Positions 10,063 to 16,737 of a DNA stretch of 18,247 nt are shown one piece after another. This DNA is from an uncultured Gemmatimonadota bacterium (GTDB lineage: Bacteria; Gemmatimonadota; Gemmatimonadetes; Gemmatimonadales; GWC2-71-9): NCBI GenBank assembly GCA_946887295.1, contig CAMPKP010000061.1, forward strand, positions 1-18,247. Reading direction: 5' to 3'. Position numbers and translations under genes: made by a program. The stretch's first letter is position 1. Every line of letters starts with the position of its first letter. The notes below the pieces were generated by a model. It was not told the DNA's origin, did not search any database, and worked only from the letters and a program-made list of their open reading frames with translations.

Positions 10063-12093
10063 GACCGTCACCATCCTCGCCATCGACGGCACGCCCCTCG
10101 GGCTCAGCAGGAAGAGCATGTAGGGACCCGGGGGCGCCAGCGCCGCCCTGGTCGGCCCCGCGGCGCGGAGCGTCGTCGCGCCCGTCGCCGAGAAGGCCAG
10201 CGGGTAGATGAGCTGGCTCTGGTTGAACGCGTGAGTGACCGACGAGAGCCGGATCAGGGTGCCTCGGGTCACCGCCTGTGCGTCGGGAGTCTCCACCTCG
10301 AACGAGGTGCCGTAGGAGATTCTCGACGGAGCCGAGGTGATCTCGGGACGGTTGGCGGGCGTGCCGTCGGCCTTGAAGAGATAGGGCGGGCTGAACACCT
10401 CGGCCGTGAGCTGGCTGTTCTCGTACGAGACGCCTCCGCCCTCGCCGCTGCCGCCGGAGAGGACCCGCCCGTCCGGCAGCAGCAACGCCGCCGAGTGGTA
10501 GGTCCGCCCCACCACCTCCCGCGCCATGGTCGTCCACGACTCCGTCGCCGGGTTCCACAGCTCGGCCTGGTGCACCGCGCCCGCCACGTCGTTGAAGCCG
10601 GGGCCGCTGGTGCCGTTGGTGACCAGCACCTGTCCGTCGGCCAGGATCGTCGCGTTCATCTGCCGCCGGGCGAACTGCATGCCGGGGACGCTGCGCCACG
10701 ACGGGGACGCGTCGTTGAGATCGATCACCTCGGCCGAGCTGGTCGGGGGGTCGCCGCCGCCGGCGTAGAGGATCTTGCCGGGCGCGTACATCACGGCGGA
10801 GCCGAGCTTGCGGTCGGCCACGATGCGGTCGTCCACCGTGGTCCACTCGCCGTCGCCGCCGGTGCTCAGGTAGCGGGTGGTTCCCTGGAAGCCGGCGAGG
10901 AACACCTTGCCGTTCGGCGCCACGAACATCGCGGGGTAGTACGGAGTGGGGATCGCGAGGCTCGCGTTGGTCAGCCGGTGCCAGGTGCTGCCGTTCCAGA
11001 TCTCGGGGACCGGGACGACCGTGCCGGTCGCGTCGGAGCCGGAGATGGCGAGCACGTCGCCGTTCGGCAGAACGGTGGTCGTCGGGTAGTAGCGGCCCTG
11101 CGCCATCGAGTCGGTGGCGCTCCAGCCATTCGACGAGGGGTCGAAGATCGCCGCCCTCGCGAGCCCCTTGGTCCCGGTGATCGTGCCGCCGGTGACCAGC
11201 AGCCGGCCGTCGGGAAGGATGGTGTGGCCGCTGCAGAAGATCCGGTACGTCTTGGGGACCGAGGTGAAGCCGGCGCCCGGATGCGCAGGGTCCCACAACT
11301 GCGCTTCGCCGCGGTCGCCCCAGAACAGCACCTTCCCGGTCGGCAGCAGGTGCAGGTGGATGCCCACGACCGGCGTCTGGAACGTCGGCTCCCAGCGGCC
11401 CCGAAGTGACGCGGTGCCCGACCCGCCCGACGTGAACACGGCGTTGATGGTGCGGGCCTGGATGACGGTGTACTGGCAGGTGCCGGCGCCGCTGCAGGGC
11501 GGCCCCCAGGTGAAGGTGTTGCCGGCAGCGGGCGCGGCGGTGAGGGCCAGCGCCGTGTTGGCCGGATACCTGGCCGAGCAGCCGGTCGCGGCCGGGGTGC
11601 CGTTGGTGATCGTGCAGCTGATGGCCGGAATGAGCCCGGGCTGGCTCGTCACCTTGCCGCTTCCCGTGCCGACGCCGGCGGCGATGGTGACCTTGAACGG
11701 TCCCCTGAGGAAGCGGGCGTCCACGGTCGCGTTGGTGCTCATCGTCGCCGTGCAGGTGCCGGTTCCGGTGCAGGTGCGGAACCAGCCCTTGAACGCGTGC
11801 CCGGCCTTCGGGGTTGCCGTCAGGGTGACGCTCACGCCCCGGGTGAACGCCGCCTTGCATCCCGTGGCGGCCGCGACCCCTCTGGTGACGGTGCAGTTGA
11901 TGCCGGCCGGGCTGGACTTGACGGTCCCGTCACCGGTTCCACTGCCGATGATGGTCAGGGTCCTCGTCACCAGCGCCGCCGCGGCGTCCACCTCGGTCAT
12001 CGTGGAGGTGTCCTGGCAGCCGTGCAGCAGCGCCAGCGTCGCGGACACGAGAATGAGCAGTGCGATGCCGGAGGAGGGACGGGGCCTGCGCAT
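10054..12093 (-). CDS. Copper radical oxidase (galactose/glyoxal oxidase-like) lipoprotein
   Basis: 679-residue exported oxidase-like protein. The ATG at 12093 gives a lipoprotein signal (LALLHGC, Cys26). An in-frame start at 12174 would add 27 residues ahead of it. Two tandem beta-repeat modules (about 43-128 and 133-220) follow, each with C-T, GC and TGTC-type cysteines, resembling the divergent InlB B-repeat type. A kelch-like propeller (about 230-570) and a galactose-oxidase early-set domain (about 575-679) complete it. Compared with fungal galactose oxidase, the thioether Cys (C287 in IFCSGH), its partner Tyr (Y335 or Y336 in GRYYPT), the axial Tyr and His (Y532, H533 in RTYHSA) and the final His (H621 in VTHAF) are all present. 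Oxidation of a primary alcohol or aldehyde with release of H2O2 is therefore plausible; the substrate is unknown. Confidence 0.9.
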   Translation of the reverse strand: MRRPRPSSGIALLILVSATLALLHGCQDTSTMTEVDAAAALVTRTLTIIGSGTGDGTVKSSPAGINCTVTRGVAAATGCKAAFTRGVSVTLTATPKAGHAFKGWFRTCTGTGTCTATMSTNATVDARFLRGPFKVTIAAGVGTGSGKVTSQPGLIPAISCTITNGTPAATGCSARYPANTALALTAAPAAGNTFTWGPPCSGAGTCQYTVIQARTINAVFTSGGSGTASLRGRWEPTFQTPVVGIHLHLLPTGKVLFWGDRGEAQLWDPAHPGAGFTSVPKTYRIFCSGHTILPDGRLLVTGGTITGTKGLARAAIFDPSSNGWSATDSMAQGRYYPTTTVLPNGDVLAISGSDATGTVVPVPEIWNGSTWHRLTNASLAIPTPYYPAMFVAPNGKVFLAGFQGTTRYLSTGGDGEWTTVDDRIVADRKLGSAVMYAPGKILYAGGGDPPTSSAEVIDLNDASPSWRSVPGMQFARRQMNATILADGQVLVTNGTSGPGFNDVAGAVHQAELWNPATESWTTMAREVVGRTYHSAALLLPDGRVLSGGSGEGGGVSYENSQLTAEVFSPPYLFKADGTPANRPEITSAPSRISYGTSFEVETPDAQAVTRGTLIRLSSVTHAFNQSQLIYPLAFSATGATTLRAAGPTRAALAPPGPYMLFLLSPRGVPSMARMVTVGP

Positions 12094-12202
12094 ATGACCA
12101 CTCGGCTGAGAGATGCGGAGCCAGGACGCGGCGTATCGGGAACTTCCGGGGGGATGATGGCCGGGGGTGGTCAAGCGGTCGTCAAGAGTGGTCCGCCGCG
12201 GG

Positions 12203-13141
12203 TCAGGAATGCGAGGGCGTCACCTCCCGGCTCTCTCGGCGGCACTCCTGCGCCCCGCGCTTCCGCGCGAGCTGCACCAGCCCGTCCCACACCTCGCGCA
12301 TCTCCGGCCGCCCGTAGGTCCCCTCGTCATATCGCCAGTTGATGAAGGCGCAGCTCGCCGGATGGCTCAGCGCCATCCGTCCGTACCGCACCAGGTCCGC
12401 CGCCGTGCAGGGGTCCGTCCCCACGCCGTAGCAGTCCTTCACGTTGACGCCCATGACCACCCGCAGCCCGAGTCGCTCCGCGGTGCTCGCCGCCTTGTCG
12501 TAGAACGTCTTCGCGTCGCCCTTCCTGGTGTGATACTGCGCCCAGGCGTAGTCCAGCAGCGGCGCGAGTCCGGGGTCCCTCGCCACCCACTCGGGCACCA
12601 CCCGCACGCCGAGGGGAACGCCGGGCAGCCTGGTGCGGGCATATGCCGCCCACTCCGCGATCTGGGCCTGGGTGATCGGCGTCCCGCCCCAGCACCGGGT
12701 ACAGCCGTAGTCGTCCGCGAGGTTGAAGCCGAGGATGGTCGCGCGGTACTTCCGCAGCGTGTCGGGCGGCAGCTCGGCGGCGTACATGTCGGTGAGCCGC
12801 CTGGCGCTCTCCACCGAGAAGAGCCCGTTCGCCTCCCGGCCCTCGGTGAGGAGCCGCCGGGGCGGCACGATCACCAGCCGCACGCCGCAGCGGGCGGCGA
12901 GCTGAATCCGCCGCAGCACCTCCCGCGGATGCACCTGCTGCATCGCGGCCGACATGGGGCCGGAGCAGTAGGAGCCGAGCGGCCAGGCGCTGAGACCGAT
13001 GGCGAACTGGCCCGCGTGTCGCTTCGCCTGCGCGCTGTCGGCCGCGGGCGAGCCGGCGGCGGCGGTGTCGGGAGCCTGGGCGGTCCCCGCGCTGGGAAGA
13101 GCGAGGACGAGGAGGAGGACGAGGGCGAGCGCGCGGGGCAT
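12203..13141 (-). CDS. Secreted barrel-like protein of unknown function (paralogue of 8925-9944)
   Basis: 312-residue protein with a signal peptide (MPRALALVLLLVLALPSAGT, probable cleavage near AQA, 21-23) and no lipobox, so it is released or periplasmic. Residues about 45-270 align with the plus-strand lipoprotein. The shared blocks are GLSAWP versus GMTAQP, ILGFNLADDYG (136-146) versus IIGHYLIDEPQ, DYAWAQYHTRKG versus DAAWAQYLARRG, LRVVMGVNV versus LALVVGLNV, and CAFINWRY versus CAFVSWKH. The acidic pair is kept in kind (D143, D144 here). Additional cysteines (C59, C147, C150, C236, C245) suggest disulfides in this copy. It lies between a small lipoprotein gene (96 bases upstream) and the copper oxidase gene (109 bases downstream), all on the minus strand. 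No named family is recognised with confidence. Confidence 0.85.
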   Translation of the reverse strand: MPRALALVLLLVLALPSAGTAQAPDTAAAGSPAADSAQAKRHAGQFAIGLSAWPLGSYCSGPMSAAMQQVHPREVLRRIQLAARCGVRLVIVPPRRLLTEGREANGLFSVESARRLTDMYAAELPPDTLRKYRATILGFNLADDYGCTRCWGGTPITQAQIAEWAAYARTRLPGVPLGVRVVPEWVARDPGLAPLLDYAWAQYHTRKGDAKTFYDKAASTAERLGLRVVMGVNVKDCYGVGTDPCTAADLVRYGRMALSHPASCAFINWRYDEGTYGRPEMREVWDGLVQLARKRGAQECRRESREVTPSHS

Positions 13142-13153
13142 GGCTGAACTCTA

Positions 13154-13186
13154 AGGGGGGAGAGCCGGAAAGGGGGGAGAGCCGGA
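13154..13186. repeat. Perfect 16-base direct repeat upstream of the secreted barrel-like gene
   Basis: AGGGGGGAGAGCCGGA occurs at 13154-13169 and again at 13171-13186, one base apart. It begins 12 bases upstream of the ATG at 13141, within the 96-base gap between two co-directional genes. It could be a regulator site or a slippage product; nothing else marks its role. Confidence 0.7.
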
Positions 13187-13213
13187 CTCGACCACCCTCC
13201 ATCGGAGCGGCCG

Positions 13214-13257
13214 GCCTACTGGCCCCGCGCGGCCCGCCTACTGCACCCGCGCGGCCG
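13214..13257. repeat. Tandem 22-base duplication at the 3' end of a lipoprotein gene
   Basis: Two adjacent 22-base units (13214-13235 and 13236-13257) differ at three positions. The unit holds the final Gln codon and TAG of the gene ending at 13238, so a second Gln-TAG appears 22 bases downstream in another frame. The unit length is not a multiple of three. This looks like a local duplication that left the original stop in place. Confidence 0.7.
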
Positions 13258-13606
13258 AAAGCCCGGCGTACTTCTCGATGAGGAGAGTGACCTGATCTCC
13301 GGCCTGCGGCCGGATGGGGCCCACCGGGTAGATCCAGCGGGAGCTCCGAACCACCAGAACGAAGCGCAAGCCCAGGAGGCAGTGGGCGTGGTGCGGCGGA
13401 ATCTCGAACCCCGCCGCTCCCTTCGCCGAGACCGTACCGAGCCACCTGGTCTGGCGCTCGCCACATTGGAGGTACACGTCCACGACGCTGCGGTTGTGGC
13501 TGCGGCAGAAGACCTGAACCGGTGCCGGCTCGATTCCGGATGGTCCGGGGGAGACGCCGGCACAGGCCAGGTGGAGGAGGGCGGTGAGAGGGAGCAGCCT
13601 GCCCAT
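13238..13606 (-). CDS. Small lipoprotein of unknown function
   Basis: 122 residues beginning with a short lipoprotein signal (MGRLLPLTALLHLAC, Cys15). The mature part looks like a beta-sandwich: VQVFCRSHNRSVVDVYLQC (about 30-48), LGTVSAKGAAGFEIP, LRFVLVV, then PVGPIRPQAGDQVTLLIEK. Four cysteines remain in the mature region. The pattern of a polar strand with VYL, then LGTV, then RPGD-V resembles small exported proteins I associate with Gemmatimonadota, but I cannot name the family. The ATG is 30 bases after the GlcG-like gene stop, with a weak AGGG upstream, so the two are probably co-transcribed. The last codons lie in a 22-base tandem duplication. Confidence 0.75.
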   Translation of the reverse strand: MGRLLPLTALLHLACAGVSPGPSGIEPAPVQVFCRSHNRSVVDVYLQCGERQTRWLGTVSAKGAAGFEIPPHHAHCLLGLRFVLVVRSSRWIYPVGPIRPQAGDQVTLLIEKYAGLSAARVQ

Positions 13607-13636
13607 GGGGGCTACCCTGTCGCCGTCCGCGCGACG

Positions 13637-14461
13637 TCAGGACTCGGGGCCCACGGGGTGGGTCCTGGCCAGGCGCCGACCGATCCTGAGGTGATTCCCC
13701 CGCCCCTCGGTGTCGAAGCACGTCGGGTGCTCGAATCCCTCGAGCTTCCGGTTGGTGTCGAAGATGATGTTGTCGGTCGTGCCCCCGTCGGCGGCGCCCG
13801 CGGGCACGTTATCCAGGTTCAACGCATGGCGCAGCTTCCAGGCGATGATGTGGTCGGTACACGAGGTGTCGCCGCTCAGCCCGATGCCGCCCAACAGCTC
13901 GCCCTCCGACGAGTAGAGCGCGAGGCCGCCGCCGAACACGTTGATGCCGCCCATCCGCTTTCCGGTGAGGGGGTCGTCCTTGGTGCCGTACAGCGCCGGG
14001 TTCCCGTCGTACGCGGCCTGGGGGTCCACCGGATTGCTCTCCTGAAGGCCGAACAGGCTCCCGCCCGGCTGGGTCGGCGCGTACAGGTTGGCGCTCGAGA
14101 GGGCGAATCCGACGAGGCTGAAGGAGTTGGCGGTATTCGCCTTCTGCGCGGCGATGGCCCGGCTGCCGGGCCACTCGCTGGTCCGGTCCTCGCCGCTGAA
14201 GAGCACGTCCACCACGAATCCGTCGCGGTCCACGATGGCGGCCCACATGTGAAATCCGAGTCCCCCGTTCTGCTCCAGGACGATCTGCTGGAGTGCGGCC
14301 CGCATCTCGTCGTACTGCGGCAGGGCGTTCTGCAAAGTCTCCTTCGCGGTCGGCGCGGCGGGCGGCGGCGCGGTCGTCTCGTCGCCGCAGGCGCCCAGCG
14401 CGAGCATGCCGGCCATGACCAGGACCACGGAGGTCCTGGGTGAATCACCGTGATGGCGCAT
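13637..14461 (-). CDS. GlcG/HbpS-like (DUF336) lipoprotein
   Basis: 274-residue lipoprotein. The ATG at 14461 has GGGAG 9 bases upstream and gives the signal ending LGAC (Cys25). An in-frame start at 14503 is less likely. Residues about 65-212 match the GlcG/HbpS fold: HMWAAIVDRDGFVVDVLFSG (71-90), SRAIAAQKANTANSFS (100-115), then GGLALYSSEGELLGGIGLSGD (178-198). HbpS-type members bind haem or act in redox sensing, while GlcG itself has no settled role. About 60 extra C-terminal residues include TTDNIIFD and HPTCFD. C248 there could pair with C200 in the domain. It is the first gene of the exported run and is divergent from the BTAD regulator. Haem binding is not demonstrable from sequence alone. 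Confidence 0.85.
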   Translation of the reverse strand: MRHHGDSPRTSVVLVMAGMLALGACGDETTAPPPAAPTAKETLQNALPQYDEMRAALQQIVLEQNGGLGFHMWAAIVDRDGFVVDVLFSGEDRTSEWPGSRAIAAQKANTANSFSLVGFALSSANLYAPTQPGGSLFGLQESNPVDPQAAYDGNPALYGTKDDPLTGKRMGGINVFGGGLALYSSEGELLGGIGLSGDTSCTDHIIAWKLRHALNLDNVPAGAADGGTTDNIIFDTNRKLEGFEHPTCFDTEGRGNHLRIGRRLARTHPVGPES

Positions 14462-14548
14462 TGTGAAGGTCTCCCAGGGGTGAGGGGGGCGGTGATCGGG
14501 CAAGGGTTGCGCAGTCTGGGCCCGATCTTTAGCCTAGGAAGCCCTCAC

Positions 14549-14606
14549 CGCCTCCCGTTACCGAGGCGTTCGCGCGGAGGTTACCTCCGCGATAACCCCC
14601 GATAAC
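14549..14606. promoter_or_regulatory. Candidate operator cluster between the BTAD regulator and the exported-protein run
   Basis: The 201-base divergent gap holds a dense set of symmetric elements. CGCCTC/GAGGCG arms lie at 14549-14568. A perfect palindrome CGCGGAGG-TTA-CCTCCGCG is at 14573-14591. Two GATAAC copies lie ten bases apart at 14591-14596 and 14601-14606. GTTACC also occurs at 14557-14562 and 14580-14585. Direct repeats at about helical spacing fit the way BTAD/SARP-type regulators are known to bind, so autoregulation and control of the exported run is a reasonable guess. Confidence 0.5.
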
Positions 14607-14662
14607 GCGCCGGCGTCCCGCCCAGGCGGTGAGGCCCATCTCACGGAAACGTCGAGGCCGGC

Positions 14663-15985
14663 GTGGTCAGGCTGATTACCCTCGGTCGTCTGCAGCTGCT
14701 CCGGGATGGTCTCCCCAGGGAAGAGGTACACCTCCAGCCCAAGCGCCTGGCTCTGCTCGCCTTCCTCGCGCTGGCCGCGCGCGACGGGGCGCAGCGGCGC
14801 GACACCCTGCTGGGGCTCTTCTGGCCCAACGCCGACCGCGAGCGGGCCCGGCGCTGCCTGCGGCAGGCGCTGTTCCATCTCAGAAACGAGCTGGGCGACG
14901 GGGCGATCGTCGGTGCGGGGCGCGAAGGGGTCGCGCTCTCCCCCGGCCGGCTGTGGTGCGACGCGGCGGCGATGGAGGAGGCGCTGAGCGGGGGCCGCTG
15001 GCGCGAGGCGCTGAGCCTGTACGCGGGGGATTTCCTTCCGGGACTGTTCGTGGACGGCTGCGATGCCGGCCTGGACGAGTGGGTGGAGGGGATGCGAGGG
15101 CACCTCCGGGACAGGGCCGTCGCCGGCGCCTGGGAGCTGGCGGAGCGGGAGCTGCAGGAGCAGCGGGTGGAAGCGGCGCTGGAGACGGCTCGCCGGGCGC
15201 GCAGCCTCGCCCCGGACAACGAGCTCGGTCTCCGCCGGCACATGGCGCTCCTCGCGCGCGTGGGCGACCCGGCGGCGGCGCTCGGCACGTACGCGGAGTT
15301 CGTCAGGCGGCTGCTGCGGGAGTACGAGGCGAAGCCCAGCCTGGAGACCCGGGCGTTAGCCGCGGACCTCAAGCACGGACTCTACCTCGCGCGCTCGGTA
15401 TCGGCCGCGCCGCTTCCGGCTGCCGCCGCGGCGCCGGGGCCCGCCGAGCCGTCGGTGGCGCAGCGGGCGCAGCGGAGGCGGAGCACCGACGCCGGGGTCG
15501 AGGTGCGCCGGAGCGCCGTGATCGCCATGCTCCTGGTCGGCGGACTCGCCGTGGGCGAGCTGCTGGTGGCGCGTCCCGGCCCGCCGGTGGGTGGACATCT
15601 TCTGCTCGCCGAGTTCACCAATCACACCCGCGACTCGCTGCTGGGCGTGGCCGTGACGGAGGCGCTCCGGGCCGACCTGAGCCAGATCGCCGAGGTGCGT
15701 CTCGCGGGGGCGGGGCAGGAGGTGCCGGCCGGAACGGAGCGGACGCCGCAGGACAGCGCGGTGGCGCTCGTGACCGGTGACGTCGCCGCGCTGGGACCGG
15801 GATTCACCGTGTCGGTCCGGCTGCTGGCGCCCGGCAGCGGCCGGGTGCTGGCGGTGATCAGGGAGGACGCGGCCGAGTCGAAGGTGCTGCTGGAGGCGGT
15901 GGAGCGGCTGTCGCGCCGGCTTCGGGGGAACGTCATCCAGTCGCTGGCGTCGGCGGGCGGAGAGGCGCTAGGCGGGCCGCGCTAG
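14663..15985 (+). CDS. BTAD-type transcriptional regulator with membrane helix and TolB-like C-terminus
   Basis: 440-residue regulator starting at a GTG with GAGG five bases upstream. The N-terminal winged-helix region (about 1-97: VRLITLGRLQL, LQPKRLALLAFLAL, RRDTLLGLFWP, RARRCLRQALFHLR) and the BTAD helical repeat domain (about 100-245) are typical of SARP-like activators in Gemmatimonadota. A low-complexity Ala/Pro linker leads to one membrane helix (about 284-303), then a TolB-like segment (about 312-435, HLLLAEFTNHTRDSLLGVAVTEALRADLSQ). The TPR tail usually found after this domain in such proteins is absent. The predicted topology has DNA binding inside and the TolB-like part outside, making a one-component membrane-tethered regulator. 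Its TAG overlaps the stop of the convergent cupredoxin gene. Confidence 0.9.
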   Translation: MVRLITLGRLQLLRDGLPREEVHLQPKRLALLAFLALAARDGAQRRDTLLGLFWPNADRERARRCLRQALFHLRNELGDGAIVGAGREGVALSPGRLWCDAAAMEEALSGGRWREALSLYAGDFLPGLFVDGCDAGLDEWVEGMRGHLRDRAVAGAWELAERELQEQRVEAALETARRARSLAPDNELGLRRHMALLARVGDPAAALGTYAEFVRRLLREYEAKPSLETRALAADLKHGLYLARSVSAAPLPAAAAAPGPAEPSVAQRAQRRRSTDAGVEVRRSAVIAMLLVGGLAVGELLVARPGPPVGGHLLLAEFTNHTRDSLLGVAVTEALRADLSQIAEVRLAGAGQEVPAGTERTPQDSAVALVTGDVAALGPGFTVSVRLLAPGSGRVLAVIREDAAESKVLLEAVERLSRRLRGNVIQSLASAGGEALGGPR

Positions 15986-16707
15986 TCGGTCGTCGGGCGC
16001 GGCAGCACCGTCACCGTGCCCGACATGCCGGTCCCGCCCGGCCCGCCGTGCACGGCGCAGTGATAGTGGTAGACACCCGGGCTCGCGAACGTGAAGCTGA
16101 GGAACTTGGGATAGCCGGCAGGAGCCCCCGAGGTGGCCGGAGCATTGCCGTCGTCGGGCACGACGTTGTGCCCCGCGCTGCCGGCCGGCCAGAGCCAGTT
16201 GACCGTGCCGCCCTCGGTTACGGTGATGCTCGCGGGCTCGAACCGGTTGCCGCCCGCGCTCAGCACGTGAACGGTGTTGGGGGCGTCGGGATCGGGGTAG
16301 GCGAGGGCCGTGAACATGATCATGCCCGGAAGGACGGAGCCCGGGGCCCTCGGGCCGGGAACCGGGTCCAGGCTGGCGAAGGCCTCCTGCTCGAGGTACT
16401 CGTCCTCCGTCGTCCACCTCGACGCGGTGAGCCCGTCGGCGTCGGTGAGGTCGCTCGGAGGGTGCATCGAGCCCTGGAAGGTGGTCCAGTAGACCGTCAC
16501 ACCCTCGACCGGCTCGCCGTCCCGCGTCACTCGGGCCCGGAGATCCCGCTCCAGCGGCTCGCCGGCCACACCCACCTGCTCGTCTCCGCTCTCGGCGGGC
16601 GCCTTCCCGATCGCCAGATCGGCGGTGGTCGGCGCCTCCCGGTCCTCCGGGGCGCACGCGACGAGGAGCCCGACCGCGACCGCGAAGCCATGACCGTTCT
16701 TCAGCAT
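15982..16707 (-). CDS. Lipoprotein with Ig-like domain and C-terminal cupredoxin domain
   Basis: 241-residue lipoprotein (signal ending LLVAC, Cys18). Residues about 44-112 form a Big-1/Ig-like module (RVTRDGEPVEGVTVYW, LTDADGLTASRWTT). Residues about 145-236 are a plastocyanin-type cupredoxin (FEPASITVTEGGTVNW). The type-1 copper ligands are H180 (AGHNVV), C217 and H220 (YHYHCAVHGG) and M228 (TGMSG), giving a one-electron carrier or copper-binding role outside the cytoplasm. The His-Met gap of seven residues is longer than in classical plastocyanin or pseudoazurin. The gene starts 30 bases after mak on the same strand, without an obvious Shine-Dalgarno. It ends convergently with the BTAD regulator, the two TAG stops sharing CTAG at 15982-15985. 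Confidence 0.9.
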   Translation of the reverse strand: MLKNGHGFAVAVGLLVACAPEDREAPTTADLAIGKAPAESGDEQVGVAGEPLERDLRARVTRDGEPVEGVTVYWTTFQGSMHPPSDLTDADGLTASRWTTEDEYLEQEAFASLDPVPGPRAPGSVLPGMIMFTALAYPDPDAPNTVHVLSAGGNRFEPASITVTEGGTVNWLWPAGSAGHNVVPDDGNAPATSGAPAGYPKFLSFTFASPGVYHYHCAVHGGPGGTGMSGTVTVLPRPTTD

Positions 16708-16737
16708 GCACTGGAGACGATCCAGGGTCGCTGCTCC

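Noticed and set aside
13216..13563. 115-codon minus-strand frame overlapping the small lipoprotein gene
   Set aside because: It is shifted relative to the lipoprotein frame, has no signal peptide and is Arg/Ser/Pro-rich. Its stop exists only because of the 22-base duplication.
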